From Thamnidium elegans (taxonomy: Eukaryota > Mucoromycota > Mucoromycetes > Mucorales > Mucoraceae), in assembly GCA_025201345.1 (NCBI GenBank), contig JAIXMG010000015.1, positions 682,001 to 746,000 of the forward strand: 64,000 nt of DNA. Reading direction: 5' to 3'. Made by a program: the position numbers and the translations under genes. How positions within the stretch are numbered: the stretch's first letter is position 1; each line of letters opens with the position of its first letter. The notes beneath the pieces were generated by a model. That model searched no databases. It worked only from the letters and a program-made list of their open reading frames with translations, and was not told the origin of the DNA. This document shows positions 22,020 through 33,871 of this stretch, piece by piece.

Positions 22020-22432
22020 TTAATTGATATGAACTACACAAAAAAAAAAAAAAAAAAGATTAGTAACATACAAAAAAAAAAAAACTAACAGACACTCTTT
22101 TATGTTACCAGACTTATCAGGTTCCAAAAAATCAACATAAGACTTTGTACTAAAAGTACTGATTTCTTGACTAGGAAGCTGAACCAAAATGGCTTTTAAA
22201 GCCGATTTGAATTCATACGTTACTTTACCTCCCGCAGCTTCAACATCGGCTCTTGCTTCTTGAAAAGTCTTTTCGGTGACAGGAGGTTTAAAGGCCATAA
22301 TGTAACTGAGCTCAGCAGCTATATAAAGTGCGTGTTAGTTTTCTTTTGTAGTCAGTGCATTCTTTTTACATATATATATGTACCTTGTACAAGTGCAATG
22401 AATAAGAATAATAAGATTGTAATTCGTAACAT
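22020..22432 (-). CDS. Secreted peptidase-inhibitor I9-type protein
   Basis: Three exons (22432-22384, about 22318-22088, and a four-codon last exon ending at 22020) are joined by GT-AG introns. The first exon encodes a clear signal peptide (MLRITILLFLFIALVQAAEL). The mature part reads MAFKPPVTEKTFQEARADVE, AAGGKVTYEFKSALKAILVQ and YVDFLEPDKSG: the inhibitor-I9 / Pbi2 fold that acts as propeptide-like inhibitor and chaperone of subtilisin proteases. Yeast Pbi2 is cytosolic, so the signal peptide points to the secretory route or outside the cell. No protease domain is attached. Confidence 0.75.
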
Positions 22433-22991
22433 GGTTTAAAATGTAATGTGTGAGAAGAAAAAAGAAAGAAATTTGATAAGCCGTTTTTCTTTTTTTGCAA
22501 GTATATTTATGTGATTGGCTCAAGCCCAATTTAAAAATTCATGCAATTTTTTTTTTTTTAGTAACTTATTCCAAGTGACAATATAATATACATTCATAAA
22601 TAAGCAGGGACTTATAAGTAGTGTAATTAGAGTTATATACTTACCAAAGTATTTGACAAGTCCTCAAAATAGCTCTTAAGCTCATCCAATTTATTAAAAA
22701 ATATATATGTATCTTCCATAAGGAGGGACCACAGCCAGTTTTTTTTCCTTTAGGTTACCGGTAGCTTTATTTAGACTCAAGTTTAAGAAGGGTTAAGAAT
22801 AAAAACACTTTTATTTACAGGGTTATACTATGATAAGGGATACATATATATATATATATATTGGTTATGTGCACTGGATGTTTTACTACTGTTAAAAAAA
22901 GGCGTTTTATTTACAAAAAAGAGGAGTGAGAGAGAGAGAGAGAGCAAAAGAAAAAAAGAAAAAAAAATACACATTTTTTTTTTAATAATAT
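22433..22991. other. Intergenic between I9 inhibitor and RPC2
   Basis: AT-rich, containing (AT)n and (GA)n microsatellites (22845-22860, 22928-22944) and the dispersed repeat 22762-22817. No gene seen. Confidence 0.5.
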
Positions 22992-25900
22992 CTAAACAGC
23001 ATCTTCCAAAATCATACGAGGAGAGATATTCATGGCCATTAATTCTTGGAAGAGTAATTTTGCAGCGTAGGGTATTTCCATTGTTTTCATGTTCTTTGAA
23101 CTCTTACAGTATTGGCACCAACCTGCATACCCGATCAAGCCACACTTGTCACAGATATTCACTTCAAACGCATCGGAAGAAATCATAAGACGTTCAAGTA
23201 ACAACATGGACGCACCATAACCGATCAAACAATCACGCTCCATCTCACCCAAACGAAGACCACCGTCTCTGGATCTACCTTCCGTAGGTTGACGTGTAAG
23301 TGTTGCACGAGGACCTCTGAAATAAAAGAAAACCCCCATTAGTAACTTTATCTATATTAAAAAAAAAAAAAAAAAAAAATTACCTTGCACGGGCATGCAT
23401 CTTATCCATAACCATATGCTTCAACTTTTGATAATAAATAGGGCCAAAGAAAATATAGGCTGAAAGTGGTTCACCCGTAATACCAGACGTGACATAATCC
23501 TTACCAGAGTAATTGAACCCATGATTGATCAAGATCTGACTCATGTCCTCGACCTTGGACCCACCAAACGCTGTACCGTACTGTAGCGAGCCGTCCAAGA
23601 CACCCGCCTTACCCGCCAACAACTCGATCATTTTTCCGACCGTCATACGGGAGGGGAAACCATGCGGGTTCATAATGATATCTGGACACACGCCCAAATC
23701 GGTAAACGGCATATCTTCCTGCTGCACAATGATACCGCACACACCTTTCTGTCCGTGACGAGACGAGAACTTGTCACCTAATTCGGGTCGACGGGTCTGT
23801 CGAATATTGACCTTGATTAACGTTTGATCTGATTCGGTGGTTGTGAAAAGAACCTTATCGACATAACCGGTTTGAGGAGATTTATAACGCTGAGCTTGAG
23901 GTTTGTAAGCGACCGCTTGCGAGGCACCAGGTACGCCTGCGTCAATGCCTGTACTGACAGGCACCTGCTTGTTGATAAACACAGAGCCCATCTCTAAGGG
24001 CTCACCTACACCTGCAATACCGTCTTGCTCTACAGCATCAAACGACTCGTTCCATAAATCCGAATCACGAGCAGGAGGATCCGCTAAACGATCATGCGTA
24101 CCGTTAGGGTACCGTTTGACCAAATTTGCGTACTTTCTCATCACCTGACAACGACCAAAGCCTCTGTCCAGACCCGACTTGTTCAGCACCAAGGCATCTT
24201 CAATATCGTAACCTGAATAACTCATTACGGCCACCGTTGCATTTTGACCAGCAGGTAATTTATCGTACCCGATCAACTCAATTGTCTTGGTCTTGACCAT
24301 CGGTTGTTGAGGATACACCATTAAATAAATCAAGGTTTCGATACGATTCAATTGGTTATAACCAATAGCACCGATTGCTTGCTTACCCATCGCACATTGA
24401 TAGGTGTTACGGGGGGACTGGTTATGATGAGGGTAAGGAATCAACCCAGCAACCGCACCTAAAATAGTGAACGGCTCGATTTCCAAATGAGTCGTTTCCG
24501 GTATAATATCCTTTTCGTACACAGCGATATTGGCATCACTTTCCTCATTGACATCAACGTACTCTACCAACCCCTTCTTTAAGAAATCATCAAACGATAA
24601 CTTTTCTGCGATTAAATCATTTACGTGTTCTTGCTTGACTGCAGGCACACCCTTTTCAACAATAATCAACGGTCTACAAATACGACCACCATCCGAAGAC
24701 AAGTTCACGGTTCTTTGATGGGTATTGACAAAGACCGAGACAAATTCAGACACCCGGCCTGCACGACGTAATCGACGGAAACTCTTTACAAATTGCTGTA
24801 CACGACGCGTGACTCCCAAGATAACACCGTTCATGAGCACAATAAATGTGTTGGGTTGATATAATTCTGCACCGGTTAATAAATTGACGTCTTCAACACC
24901 CAACGCAAACGCAATCTTACGGATAGGCTCTTCTTCTTGATCCGTAGTGATATGTGTCATCAAAGCTAAATTCTTTACCAAACCACATGCCTCACCTTCC
25001 GGTGTATCAGAGGGACACAGCATACCCCACTGCGAGGGCTGTAAAGCTCTTGGACCAGAGACCTTTCTTGTCTTTTCGAACTGAGACGAGATACGTGTCA
25101 TCATACCGAGCGCCGAGATATACGAAAGACGCGACAATACTTGTGTGATACCTGCACGATCCATTTTAAAACGCTTCAACACCCAATTACCTGTGGAGAT
25201 GGCACGAATAAACCCACTTGTGATATGATCACCGTGCAAGACCAACTGATTAAAGATATCAAACTCTTGTGTACGGTTTGGCTTTTTCAACACTTTATCT
25301 GCATTTAATTTCAAATCCGAGTTAAATTTTTTAAATAAATCTTCGAATAAAAGTGAGAGCAATTGACCGGCTAATTCTAAACGTTTGTTACCGACGTAAT
25401 CACGATCATCGACCTGCACTTCATCGGTCATGGCAACCAGCACACGACGGATCATGACGGCGGCGTATACACTCTTTTCTCTGAAATTTAGGTTTTCGAC
25501 AGGTACGTGGGCTAAAATGACGGTGGCAAGTACTTCCAAGGCTTCTTCGGCCAACGTCTTGCGCACCGTGGATAATTTACGGTTCACTTTGACTTTAGCG
25601 CCGATAAAATCCAAGGCTTGGATTTGAGTGAAAACACGAAGTCGCGATGATTCTTCAATATTGATAGCAAACACGTCGTTCAAGTCGTGATCGTTACCGC
25701 ATACAAGCTGTGCAATTTCTCTGTCGGACTGAACACCCAACGCCTTCATAAAAATCACTACCGGGATATCTTCTGCAATCGAATTATGCTTTAAATAAAT
25801 CTTGTTGTGTTTAACAAAGATGGCGGTTTTGGATTTACGTTCATGGGTCGAACTCTGAACGTTTGCAATAATATTGTTCTTTTTATCGACATCAACAATA

Positions 25901-26618
25901 ATACGATTTTTAGACAATTGTTCTTGTACAAGAATGACCTTTTCCGTACCCTTTACAACGAAATATCCACCGGGATCTAAAGGACATTCTTTCATACGTG
26001 CAAGTTCCGCTTCGTTCTTTCCAGTTAAAACACAATGGGACGAACGCAACATGATGGGAAGACGACCAATCATGACATTCTTTCTCTTTACAATTTGTCG
26101 ACCACGAGTGTATTCGACATCGACAAAGATATTGGCAGAGTATGTTAAATCTCGAAGACGACATTCGTGTGGTGTGTAACTACGGTTGGCGACATCGGCA
26201 TCAGTACGTTCAGGGCTACCTACACGAATACCTGTATATCTAAATAATAATAAAATCAGTTACGACCCTCTTTTGTCTGTAAGTTGTTGCTTACTTCAAG
26301 TAAAAATGAGGATCGACATCAGATGTAACTTTTTCATTGGCTTTAATAATCTTGCGAAGATCAACATTAATAAAATAATTGAAAGAATCGATATGTTGCT
26401 TAACAAGACCCTTGCATTTTAAAAAAGCTGGTAATAACTTCCATTTATCCTAAAACAGAAGAAAGAAGTGATAAATATTACAAGTAAAAAAAAAAAAAAA
26501 CTTTTATTTTATTTACTTCAATTTCTTTGACAGGTGCAGTTAAATGCTTTCCTTCGTAATATTCTTGCTTCAAAGGCTCGAAGGAATCCTTTTCAGCGTG
26601 ATCGTGAGTCTCACTCAT
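22992..26618 (-). CDS. RPC2: DNA-directed RNA polymerase III second-largest subunit
   Basis: Four exons: 26618-26517, 26449-26295, 26239-23384 and 23316-22992. They total 1146 codons including stop, so 1145 aa, like yeast Ret1/RPC128. The N-terminus has [11 protein letters not shown] and [14 protein letters not shown]. The core includes [67 protein letters not shown] and [15 protein letters not shown], the beta-subunit fork, active-site and hybrid-binding blocks. The C-terminal zinc finger is [16 protein letters not shown]. The wording of the N-terminus and C-terminus ([20 protein letters not shown]) identifies Pol III rather than Pol II. It acts in the nucleus making tRNA, 5S rRNA and U6. 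Confidence 0.95.
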
Positions 26619-26669
26619 TTTTATTATACAGCTTTTTTTTTTTTATAAAAAAGAAGAGTTGAAAGCACG

Positions 26670-26701
<32 letters not shown>

Positions 26702-27294
26702 ACTTTCAAAATAGGGCAAAAGTGTATAGTATAAGCCACCAAAAGTGATATCTTTTACACAACATTATTTATTAAGGTTTTTATACAATACAGCGACCAA
26801 TTTGAGTTAATATAGAACAAAATTATGCATTAACTGACGGTGGTCTTTTTTTTTTTTTTTTTTTTTTTTTAGTTTAAAGTAAACCAAACAAGGCTCTTTC
26901 ATTTCATCATATACTAACCACCATATAACTTCATATACTGGTTTATACCTTTTCTTATCACAACTGGAGCCCAAGGTAAACATATATATACTATTAACTA
27001 TTGTTATTGACATAACACTACGTAATAGTATTGTGTGTTCTATGAACTGAAAGCCATCTTTCAAGCAAGTACATTATACAAAATTTTACTTTTTTTTTCA
27101 TTTTATTCATTATTTTTGTTTATTCGCTTCTAGATTTGTTATAAATAACGCTTCAGTATCAATAAAGGTATATGAATATTGCAACTTGTAATTGAACCGT
27201 AAAAAGACTACGGAATAATAATAATAATAAAAAATCTTGGGGTGTATAGGGTATAAAGTTTTTTTTTTTAAAAAAAAAGAATTGTACATTATAG
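26619..27294. other. Intergenic between RPC2 and G-alpha
   Basis: Holds a roughly 28-base A-run (about 26671), a 22-base T-run and a T11A9 palindrome (27259-27278). An 85-codon minus frame at 26807-27064 shows no family. This is the upstream region of RPC2 and the downstream region of the G-alpha gene. Confidence 0.5.
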
Positions 27295-28496
27295 TTACAT
27301 TAGGCCAACCTCTCTTAAGGTAGATTGTAATATAATATCATTGACAGCAGCCATTACAAATTTAATCTGTTTTGTATCTGTTGCACAAGTAAAATGCGTG
27401 TAAACTCTTTTATCTGAACATTTTACAGTTAATGCTTGAAACTGTTCCATTAAATATTGACAGGCCTGATCGTATGTGTTACCTACAAATTATGTTTAGT
27501 ATAGCGTTCGCAACAACACAATTTTTTTTATATATGTATATCAAAAAACCTTTATATTTTGGAAAGTATGCGTTTAATGGACTTGAATTCAATTTCTTTT
27601 TAAATAAATCAGTCTTATTCATAAACAAGATAATTGAGGTCTTTTGAAAGCATTCCATATTACAAATGGACTGAAATAAGGTTAATGATTCACCCATACG
27701 ATTGACAGTTTCATCTTCGAACAAAACTTGGTCGTATTCCGAAATAGCAACCATGAATATAATGGCAGTAACATCTTCAAAGCAGTGAATCCATTTTTTG
27801 CGTTCGGATCTTTGACCACCTACATCTACCATACGGTATAATAGCTCACCTACTGTGAATTTGGTCTCTGTGATACCTGTTGTTTTCACTCTTGTTCTCA
27901 GTATATCTTGTTGATTTGGAATATAATCCGTATCAGATATACGATCGATTTCGTTAAAATAACTACAGAAAAAAAAGATAAAATTTATATAAAACCTGAT
28001 TAGGAGAATTACAGAATTAAACATACTATGCTGCAGAATCATTCAATTGGAACTCGTTTCTTCTATCAAAGGTAGATTTTACACCATCATCTTGCCAGAG
28101 TACGTGTATAGCATTTGCTATATCAGCCTGTAAATGATAATCTGATTCATAATCCGATAAATTCATTATTAAATCAAACGCATCCTTTGATTCTTCTTCA
28201 TCCACTAAAGGAATCTTTAATTTATTCATGGCCACAACAATCGATTTCATTGATTCAATTAGGTTAATAAACACGATTTCTCTGCAGGATATTTTTTCTT
28301 CTTGAGGAAATTCGCCTTCGTGAATAATTCTCATTTGTTTTAACAATGTTGATTTACCAGATTCGCCTGAACCCAGTAACAATAATTTTACTTGGTTGGT
28401 CATATTTTGTCGGTCTTTTTTAATTAGGTCATCGATTTCTTGGTCTCTTAGTTTTCCAATATCGTCTATTACTTGTATAGAACTACAACAACCCAT
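27295..28496 (-). CDS. Heterotrimeric G-protein alpha subunit (356 aa)
   Basis: Exons 28496-28027, 27962-27550 and 27482-27295 give 357 codons including stop. MGCCSS at the start provides Gly2 for myristoylation and Cys3/4 for palmitoylation, so the protein is attached to the plasma membrane. G1 P-loop GSGESGKST is at residues 42-50, then switch [13 protein letters not shown], switch [14 protein letters not shown] with the catalytic Gln, FMNKTDLF (NKxD) and TCATDT. The C-terminus REVGLM is the receptor-contact tail. Length and motifs are complete. It couples GPCRs to downstream signalling; fungal class I versus II cannot be settled by eye. The donor of intron 2 (GTTTTT) is non-consensus. Confidence 0.95.
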
Positions 28497-28632
28497 TATA
28501 AACAATAATAATAATAAGAATAAAAAGAATAAGAAGAAAAGAAGAAGAGAATAAAGAAATATATTACAAGTAGTATATTTAATTATGCAGGGAGATAATA
28601 CCTCCCCTTTTTTTATTATTATTATTATTTAA

Positions 28633-29157
28633 TCAAGTCCAGAACTCCAAATGATCAGCTATAATCTCTTGTTCCAATTGAGGAAAAGGACCAAACACAT
28701 TAACTTTTCTTTGTCCTGCATCAAATACTTTTCTACAAGGCATAGACATGGTAGGGTTTTCTTGGTTGTTACCAGTTAAAGCTAATAAACGGTCTTCTGA
28801 TATACCGTAGACAACAGTACCAATACCAGACCAGTAACAAGATCCTGCACACATTACACATGGTTCAAAGTTTGTATATAAGGTACAGTTGGCCAAATAC
28901 TCGGGTGAGAAATTAGTCCCTATATATTCATTAGTCGAGATTTTTTTTTTTTGTTCCTACTTACAGGCTACATGACAAAGTGTACTTTCAGCATGGTGAA
29001 GTGTATCGATATTACCTTGTTCGAGTAATACGGTTTCGTGGTCAGGGCCTACCAAGATGCTGCCAAATGGGTGTCTACCGAATTTCTTTGCTCTTGCAGA
29101 TACTTTGATTGTTTGACGCAAATGAGCGACCATTTGATCTTCTGTAGGCAAAGACAT
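28633..29157 (-). CDS. Cytidine/guanine-type nucleoside deaminase (159 aa)
   Basis: Two exons, 29157-28965 and 28919-28633, 159 codons plus stop. The zinc-dependent deaminase motifs are intact: LHHAES (H-A-E, zinc ligand and catalytic Glu) and FEPCVMCAGS (P-C-x2-C). The surrounding sequence (HPFGSILVG, ARAKKFGRHP) is nearest to the guanine-deaminase-like / nucleoside-deaminase branch of the CDA fold rather than to the tRNA A34 deaminases. It probably acts on free bases or nucleosides in purine or pyrimidine salvage. The exact substrate is not determinable here. Confidence 0.85.
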
Positions 29158-29423
29158 TTTATACTTTTTTTTTTTGAAAAGAGAAAAGAAAAAAAAGAGT
29201 AGTGTTGAAATATAGCTTCTATATTTTTTTTATAGTGAGCTTTTTTTTTTTAGTGCAACATGCGAAGGTCAAAACAAAAGGAACAAATGTGATACATGAT
29301 TGGATGACGGAGGTTTAAAAAATACCTTTTAAATAAAATATTCCCATGTTGAACAACAATTTATTCTCCTTTCCCTTTTTTTTTTTTCTTTCTTTTATAT
29401 AACAGCCAAAAAAAAAAAAAAAA

Positions 29424-30423
29424 ATGTCAACACCACAAGGATTAAGAACACCTCAACGTACAACATACGATATGTTTGATGAAGAAGACGAACATATAAA
29501 TCAAAACGCCTTTACACCTTGTACTCGCTTATCGAGAATGACGATTGAATCACAATCCAACAGTCAAGGCCGTACTCGAACCGCTCATTTTTCTCTTCCT
29601 GTAACAAACTTTAACGAAAAATTAATGAGTGCTGTTCGTGAAGAGACTGAAGAAGAATCAAGTCCTCATCCTAATCTAGATATGTTTTTAAGTGCTGATA
29701 AAATTAGCATGTCAAAGGTATGAAACAAAACAAAAACAAAAAAAAACAAAAAAAAAGAAAAAAATATTAAAAAAAATTTTTTTTTTTCATTATGAGTAGG
29801 ATAATCAAATGTTTTCTTTCTCTGAAGATGAAGATTCAGATGAAGGAGACTTATTTTCTTCTAGTTTATGCCCAATGTCATCATCGCCTGGACGTGTTTA
29901 TACTAAAAACTCGATTTTCGATGATGAACCGATGCCTTCTTTTTTTGATAACGAAGATACAGAAGAAGAAGAATATGAAGAAGAAGAAGAAGAAGAAGGC
30001 AATTATCTTGATTTAACTGATTGTTGGCTATCAAAAGTTTATTGTAGTAATAATAACAATGATTTCTTAAACAATCAATTTACAACCAATCATGATCAAG
30101 CCCTTGATGAAGTAGAAGACTCTGAAGAAGACGAAGAGAACAGACCACCACGCTTTTGGTCTGATAACAAACTCGAAAAAAAGATGAAACGTACGTTACC
30201 ATTAGAAGAAGATAATTCTGCTCATGAAAGATTACCATTGAGAGAAATTCGATTTGAAGACTATTTATCAGATGATGAAATACATACTAAAAAGAAGTCT
30301 TTACTTGGCAGTGGTAAATCACATAAAATGCGTTATATGCGTACTTTATCTCCTCCACGTTACGCAAAACGTAAAGGTAAAGAACCTGCTGAGAATATCA
30401 TGCCTTTATCCGCCGTATTGTAA
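29424..30423 (+). CDS. Acidic orphan protein (305 aa, one intron)
   Basis: Exon 1 is 29424-29717 and exon 2 is 29800-30423, joined in phase 0 by an 82-bp intron. No known domain. The N-terminus has TPQGLRTPQRTTYDMF, with SP/TP sites typical of CDK substrates. The middle is very acidic (a Glu run at about 29955-29998). The C-terminal part has FEDYLSDDEIHTKKKS and a short basic tail RYAKRKGKE. Its overall look is a disordered nuclear regulator, possibly cell-cycle controlled, but this is only inference from the composition and the SP/TP sites. Confidence 0.75.
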
Positions 30424-30564
30424 TTTTTTTTTTTTTTTTTCATACCCTGTAAATACATCTTTCTATTTCTTTTTTATTATTATAAATTTACCCATTACCA
30501 CCCTACTTTAAATAATAAAAATGTTTCCATAATCTCAAGAATGTTTGTTCTTGCTAAACTCTCC

Positions 30565-30599
<35 letters not shown>

Positions 30600-31294
30600 C
30601 TGAACAATGAAAAAAATCTATAGTATTATTTTCTCAAAAAGCCTTCCACTAAAGTATTATGTAAGAAAAAAAACTGAAACATATTAAAATGCATCAGTGG
30701 CAAATATTAGTCATAACTAAACACTCTCTTTTTGTAGCACAAATCTAGTGTAACCGGAGGATATGGCAGAGCAAGCAACTTTTGCGCAGGAGATTTTATA
30801 GTTTCTCGTAAAAACAACTTGTTTCCCTCGAGGACTATTGTTTAAAAGTTTATTTTAAAATGAAGGAGTTCTAGTATTATAATCTATCACTTTTTAAGAT
30901 TATCGCAGTAAAAAAAAAAGCACTGAACAACTTTAAAAATTGACGTAGTAGAGACGCAATATTTTATTCTGTCATTACACTTATTATAAACAACTTAAAT
31001 GACTATACACTCATTGTCTCTGTACGACATTTTTTTTACTGAAAAAAAAGTAGGTATTTCGCTTTTCATTGTTCCAACATAAAACATTAAGAAACGTGTT
31101 CTCAACTTAAAATAAAATAGGAAGCGACTGCATAACAAACAAGGTAGTTTTTAAAATAAGGATGGAAAATCAATTATTTTCTTTATTTTCATACAGACAT
31201 TTAATCAAGAACATTATAATAGTCTTTATTAGTAGTAGTACATAATAGTAGTGATAAACGAAGAATACACATACAGGATGACTCTAACTAGATA
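30424..31294. other. Intergenic, no gene
   Basis: Contains a roughly 31-base T-run (30568-30598) and a T8-ACTG-A8 hairpin near 31030. No open frame with family signal on either strand. Confidence 0.5.
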
Positions 31295-31666
31295 TTAGAA
31301 GGATATAGGGTTCATACAATAGTTTTGAGTGTTGCAGTGAATCAAGCTATTCTTGACCAAAATAACCTTTTCAGTCATATCTTGTAATAATTGTTGATAT
31401 TTAATAATATAATCTTGCATCATCTCGATCGTTTTATTTGTCTCTTCATTCATGTCCTAATAAAAAAAAATGAGTTAGTCTCAAAGTGTTTATTTTTTTG
31501 GGCTGCTTGTACCTACTATGGCTTCATCCATTTGTAGCGCTCTAATATCTAATAATTTATCTGACCAAATACCAAGTTGTTGCTTAGTTTCTAAAATCGT
31601 CTTTGTCAATTGTTGTAATTGTAATTCATAAGTTGCTGGTGTGTTTGTTGTCAAATAATAGACCAT
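31295..31666 (-). CDS. Small two-exon coiled-coil protein (103 aa)
   Basis: Exon 1 (31666-31517, 50 codons, MVYYLTTNTPATYELQ) splices in phase 0 over a 60-bp GT-AG intron to exon 2 (31456-31295). Both exons are predicted helical with heptad-like hydrophobics (LQQLTKTILETKQQLG; MMQDYIIKYQQLLQDM). No family recognised. Size and shape would suit a subunit of a small coiled-coil complex of DASH, BLOC or BORC type, but there is no diagnostic motif. Confidence 0.6.
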
Positions 31667-31917
31667 CTTTGTTTATTTTATTTTTTAAAAAAAAAGAAAA
31701 TTGTTTAAAAAAAGAAAAAAAAGGGTCCCCCCTCCCCTCTTATATACGTTTACCATATTGGAGGGGAAAAAATTGATTTTTCTTTTATACAAAATTAATT
31801 TTTTTAAACAATAACAGGTTGTGTTTCACTCTGTACAAAAAATTTTTTAAAGTAAAGACTGTTCTACAGTTATATTTTTTTTTCTTTTTTTTTTATTAGC
31901 AGTAGATATTAGTATTT

Positions 31918-33871
31918 TTACTCAGTGGAAAGAGAGACCAGAGTAGGAGTAGTAACCACATTTGTTTTTGGTTCATGTAACATTGTATAAGTCAAAGTCC
32001 ATTGAACTCTATGCACAGTCCAAAGGCCAAATTGCCACCACCTTAAAGAATCTTTTTCTAAGCTACGCATAGCACGAAGGCCATCCCAGTAACCAAGTCC
32101 TTTACTTGACCCAGACTTATGACCGTGCTTTTCAACCAGCTTGGTCACACTTTCTTTACCTTGACTCAACAAAGGTGTCTTGTAGCTTAAAGCTTGCTTC
32201 AATCTCTTTGTGTAAATAGGAAGTAATATTAAATCCGAAATAGATCGATAGATAAATGGAAAACGGTGAGGTGAAGTCATGGGGGATAATCTCATATGCA
32301 TAAGATAGGCGCCCGGTAAAATACTAAACCACGAATAATTTAACCTATATAATGCTATATAGGACGATGATATTAGTATTATGTAATTATTATAATTATT
32401 TTTTTTTTCCTTACCAAGAATAGTATCAAAGATTGTAATAATACCAGTACGGTTTTTATCAAATGTATGTAAACGAGCAACCAAAGCATCTTCTTCATCC
32501 GTTGGATCAACACCTCTACTCTTAGTTGCGCCCTTTTCATTCTTTTCGATCTTTTCAATCTTTTCAGTAGCCTTGCCTTCCTTTTTCAATTCCTCCTTCA
32601 ATTCCTTTTCTGGAGTCACATCTATATCTATTTTTAAAAAAGATAAATATACACCTTTTTATAACCACTTTAAAATGTTTTTACCTTTTTCTTCCTTGAG
32701 CAATTGTTCGTTATTTCCATGCTCAACTTGATGCTGCTTTCTTTCTTCTCTCTTTTCATTTTGTTCGTATACAAGTCTTTCATCATACACAGGATGTTGA
32801 TCAACGTGAGGAACAGCAGCAGGAGGAGCGTCCTCCAAGTTGGAGCCGGTAATATCAGCGAACGATTTCGTTAAGCTAGGGTCTACTATGGTAACCAAGA
32901 AAACATATAAATATTTAACAAACAAAAAGCATACATATATATTTACCCTTGTTCTCAACTTCTCTTTCTTCATTCAATTGATTCAATCTAGAAATCTCAG
33001 CATAAACTTCCTTTTCTTCCAAAGATGCACCTTGTTCTGTCATCAAATTCGATTGGCTCAACGTAGGGAAATTTTCCTCTGTCACAGCATAAGGTTCTTC
33101 TTGCTTGGGTTGATTATTAAGAATATGCATAGCGCGTTCACTCAATGGTTTCTTTTCGGAAGGAATTTCCTTGGCTGCGATTTTAGCGAAACTTTGAGTG
33201 GGAGGAACAGGAGCAACTTGAACTATTTAGAGATAAGTACCATATAACTTTGATATTATATAACCAAACTTACCGGAAGGTTTTTCCAACATATCCTTTA
33301 CATCGGGTAATTGAGACAAGGGGGGTTCAGTTGAAACTGGAGATGTATCATGCTCAGGTGTAGGAAAACCCTTATGTGAAGTAATATCAGCAAATGATCT
33401 ATCTGGATTAGGTGGTGTTAAAGAATCTAAAATAAAAAATAAAAAATGTTATATAACCTTCCCCTTCTTTACATTTCAAGCATTCCTATTAATTTTTTTT
33501 TTACCTTCTAATTTAGTATCGGAGTCTCTTTGTAATAAATCACCAACACCACCAGAAGTAGGAATGGATGTTGTATCGATTTTGGCAAGACTTTCTTGAG
33601 GAGTAGGAAACTCATCTGCTTGTTTTTTTTCATGGCCTGCGATATCAGCGAAAGAAGCGTCTTGCTTTGTGGTTTCCCAAACACCAGGACGATGGTCTAC
33701 TACTTTGGAATCTTCTTCTTCAGACTGGGGTTTATTTACCTTATCGGTTTGAGAAGACGCGTTTTCTTCATGGTTTGGTTGAGCTACTTCGGCCCATGAA
33801 GAACCCAAGACAGAAGAAGATTTATCGGTTTGTGTGGAATCACCAAGACTTGGAAATTCTGTTGAATCCAT
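31918..33871 (-). CDS. Caleosin-like protein with N-terminal SFADI-repeat exons
   Basis: Six exons, all introns in phase 1. The last two exons encode FDKNRTGIITIFDTIL (single EF-hand-like loop), then a hydrophobic proline-containing segment (SILPGAYLMHMRLSP) and the C-terminal YWDGLRAMRSLEKDSL...WWQFGLWT block. This order (EF-hand, proline knot, C-terminal helices) fits the caleosin/peroxygenase family, which binds lipid droplets. The first four exons form a disordered extension in which each carries the motif S-F-A-D/K-I: ASFADIAGHEK, RSFADITSHK, QSFAKIAAKE, KSFADITGS, often followed by an F-P-T-P/L word. The start is MDSTEFPSLG at 33871. The haem-binding His residues of true peroxygenases were not confirmed. 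Confidence 0.68.
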
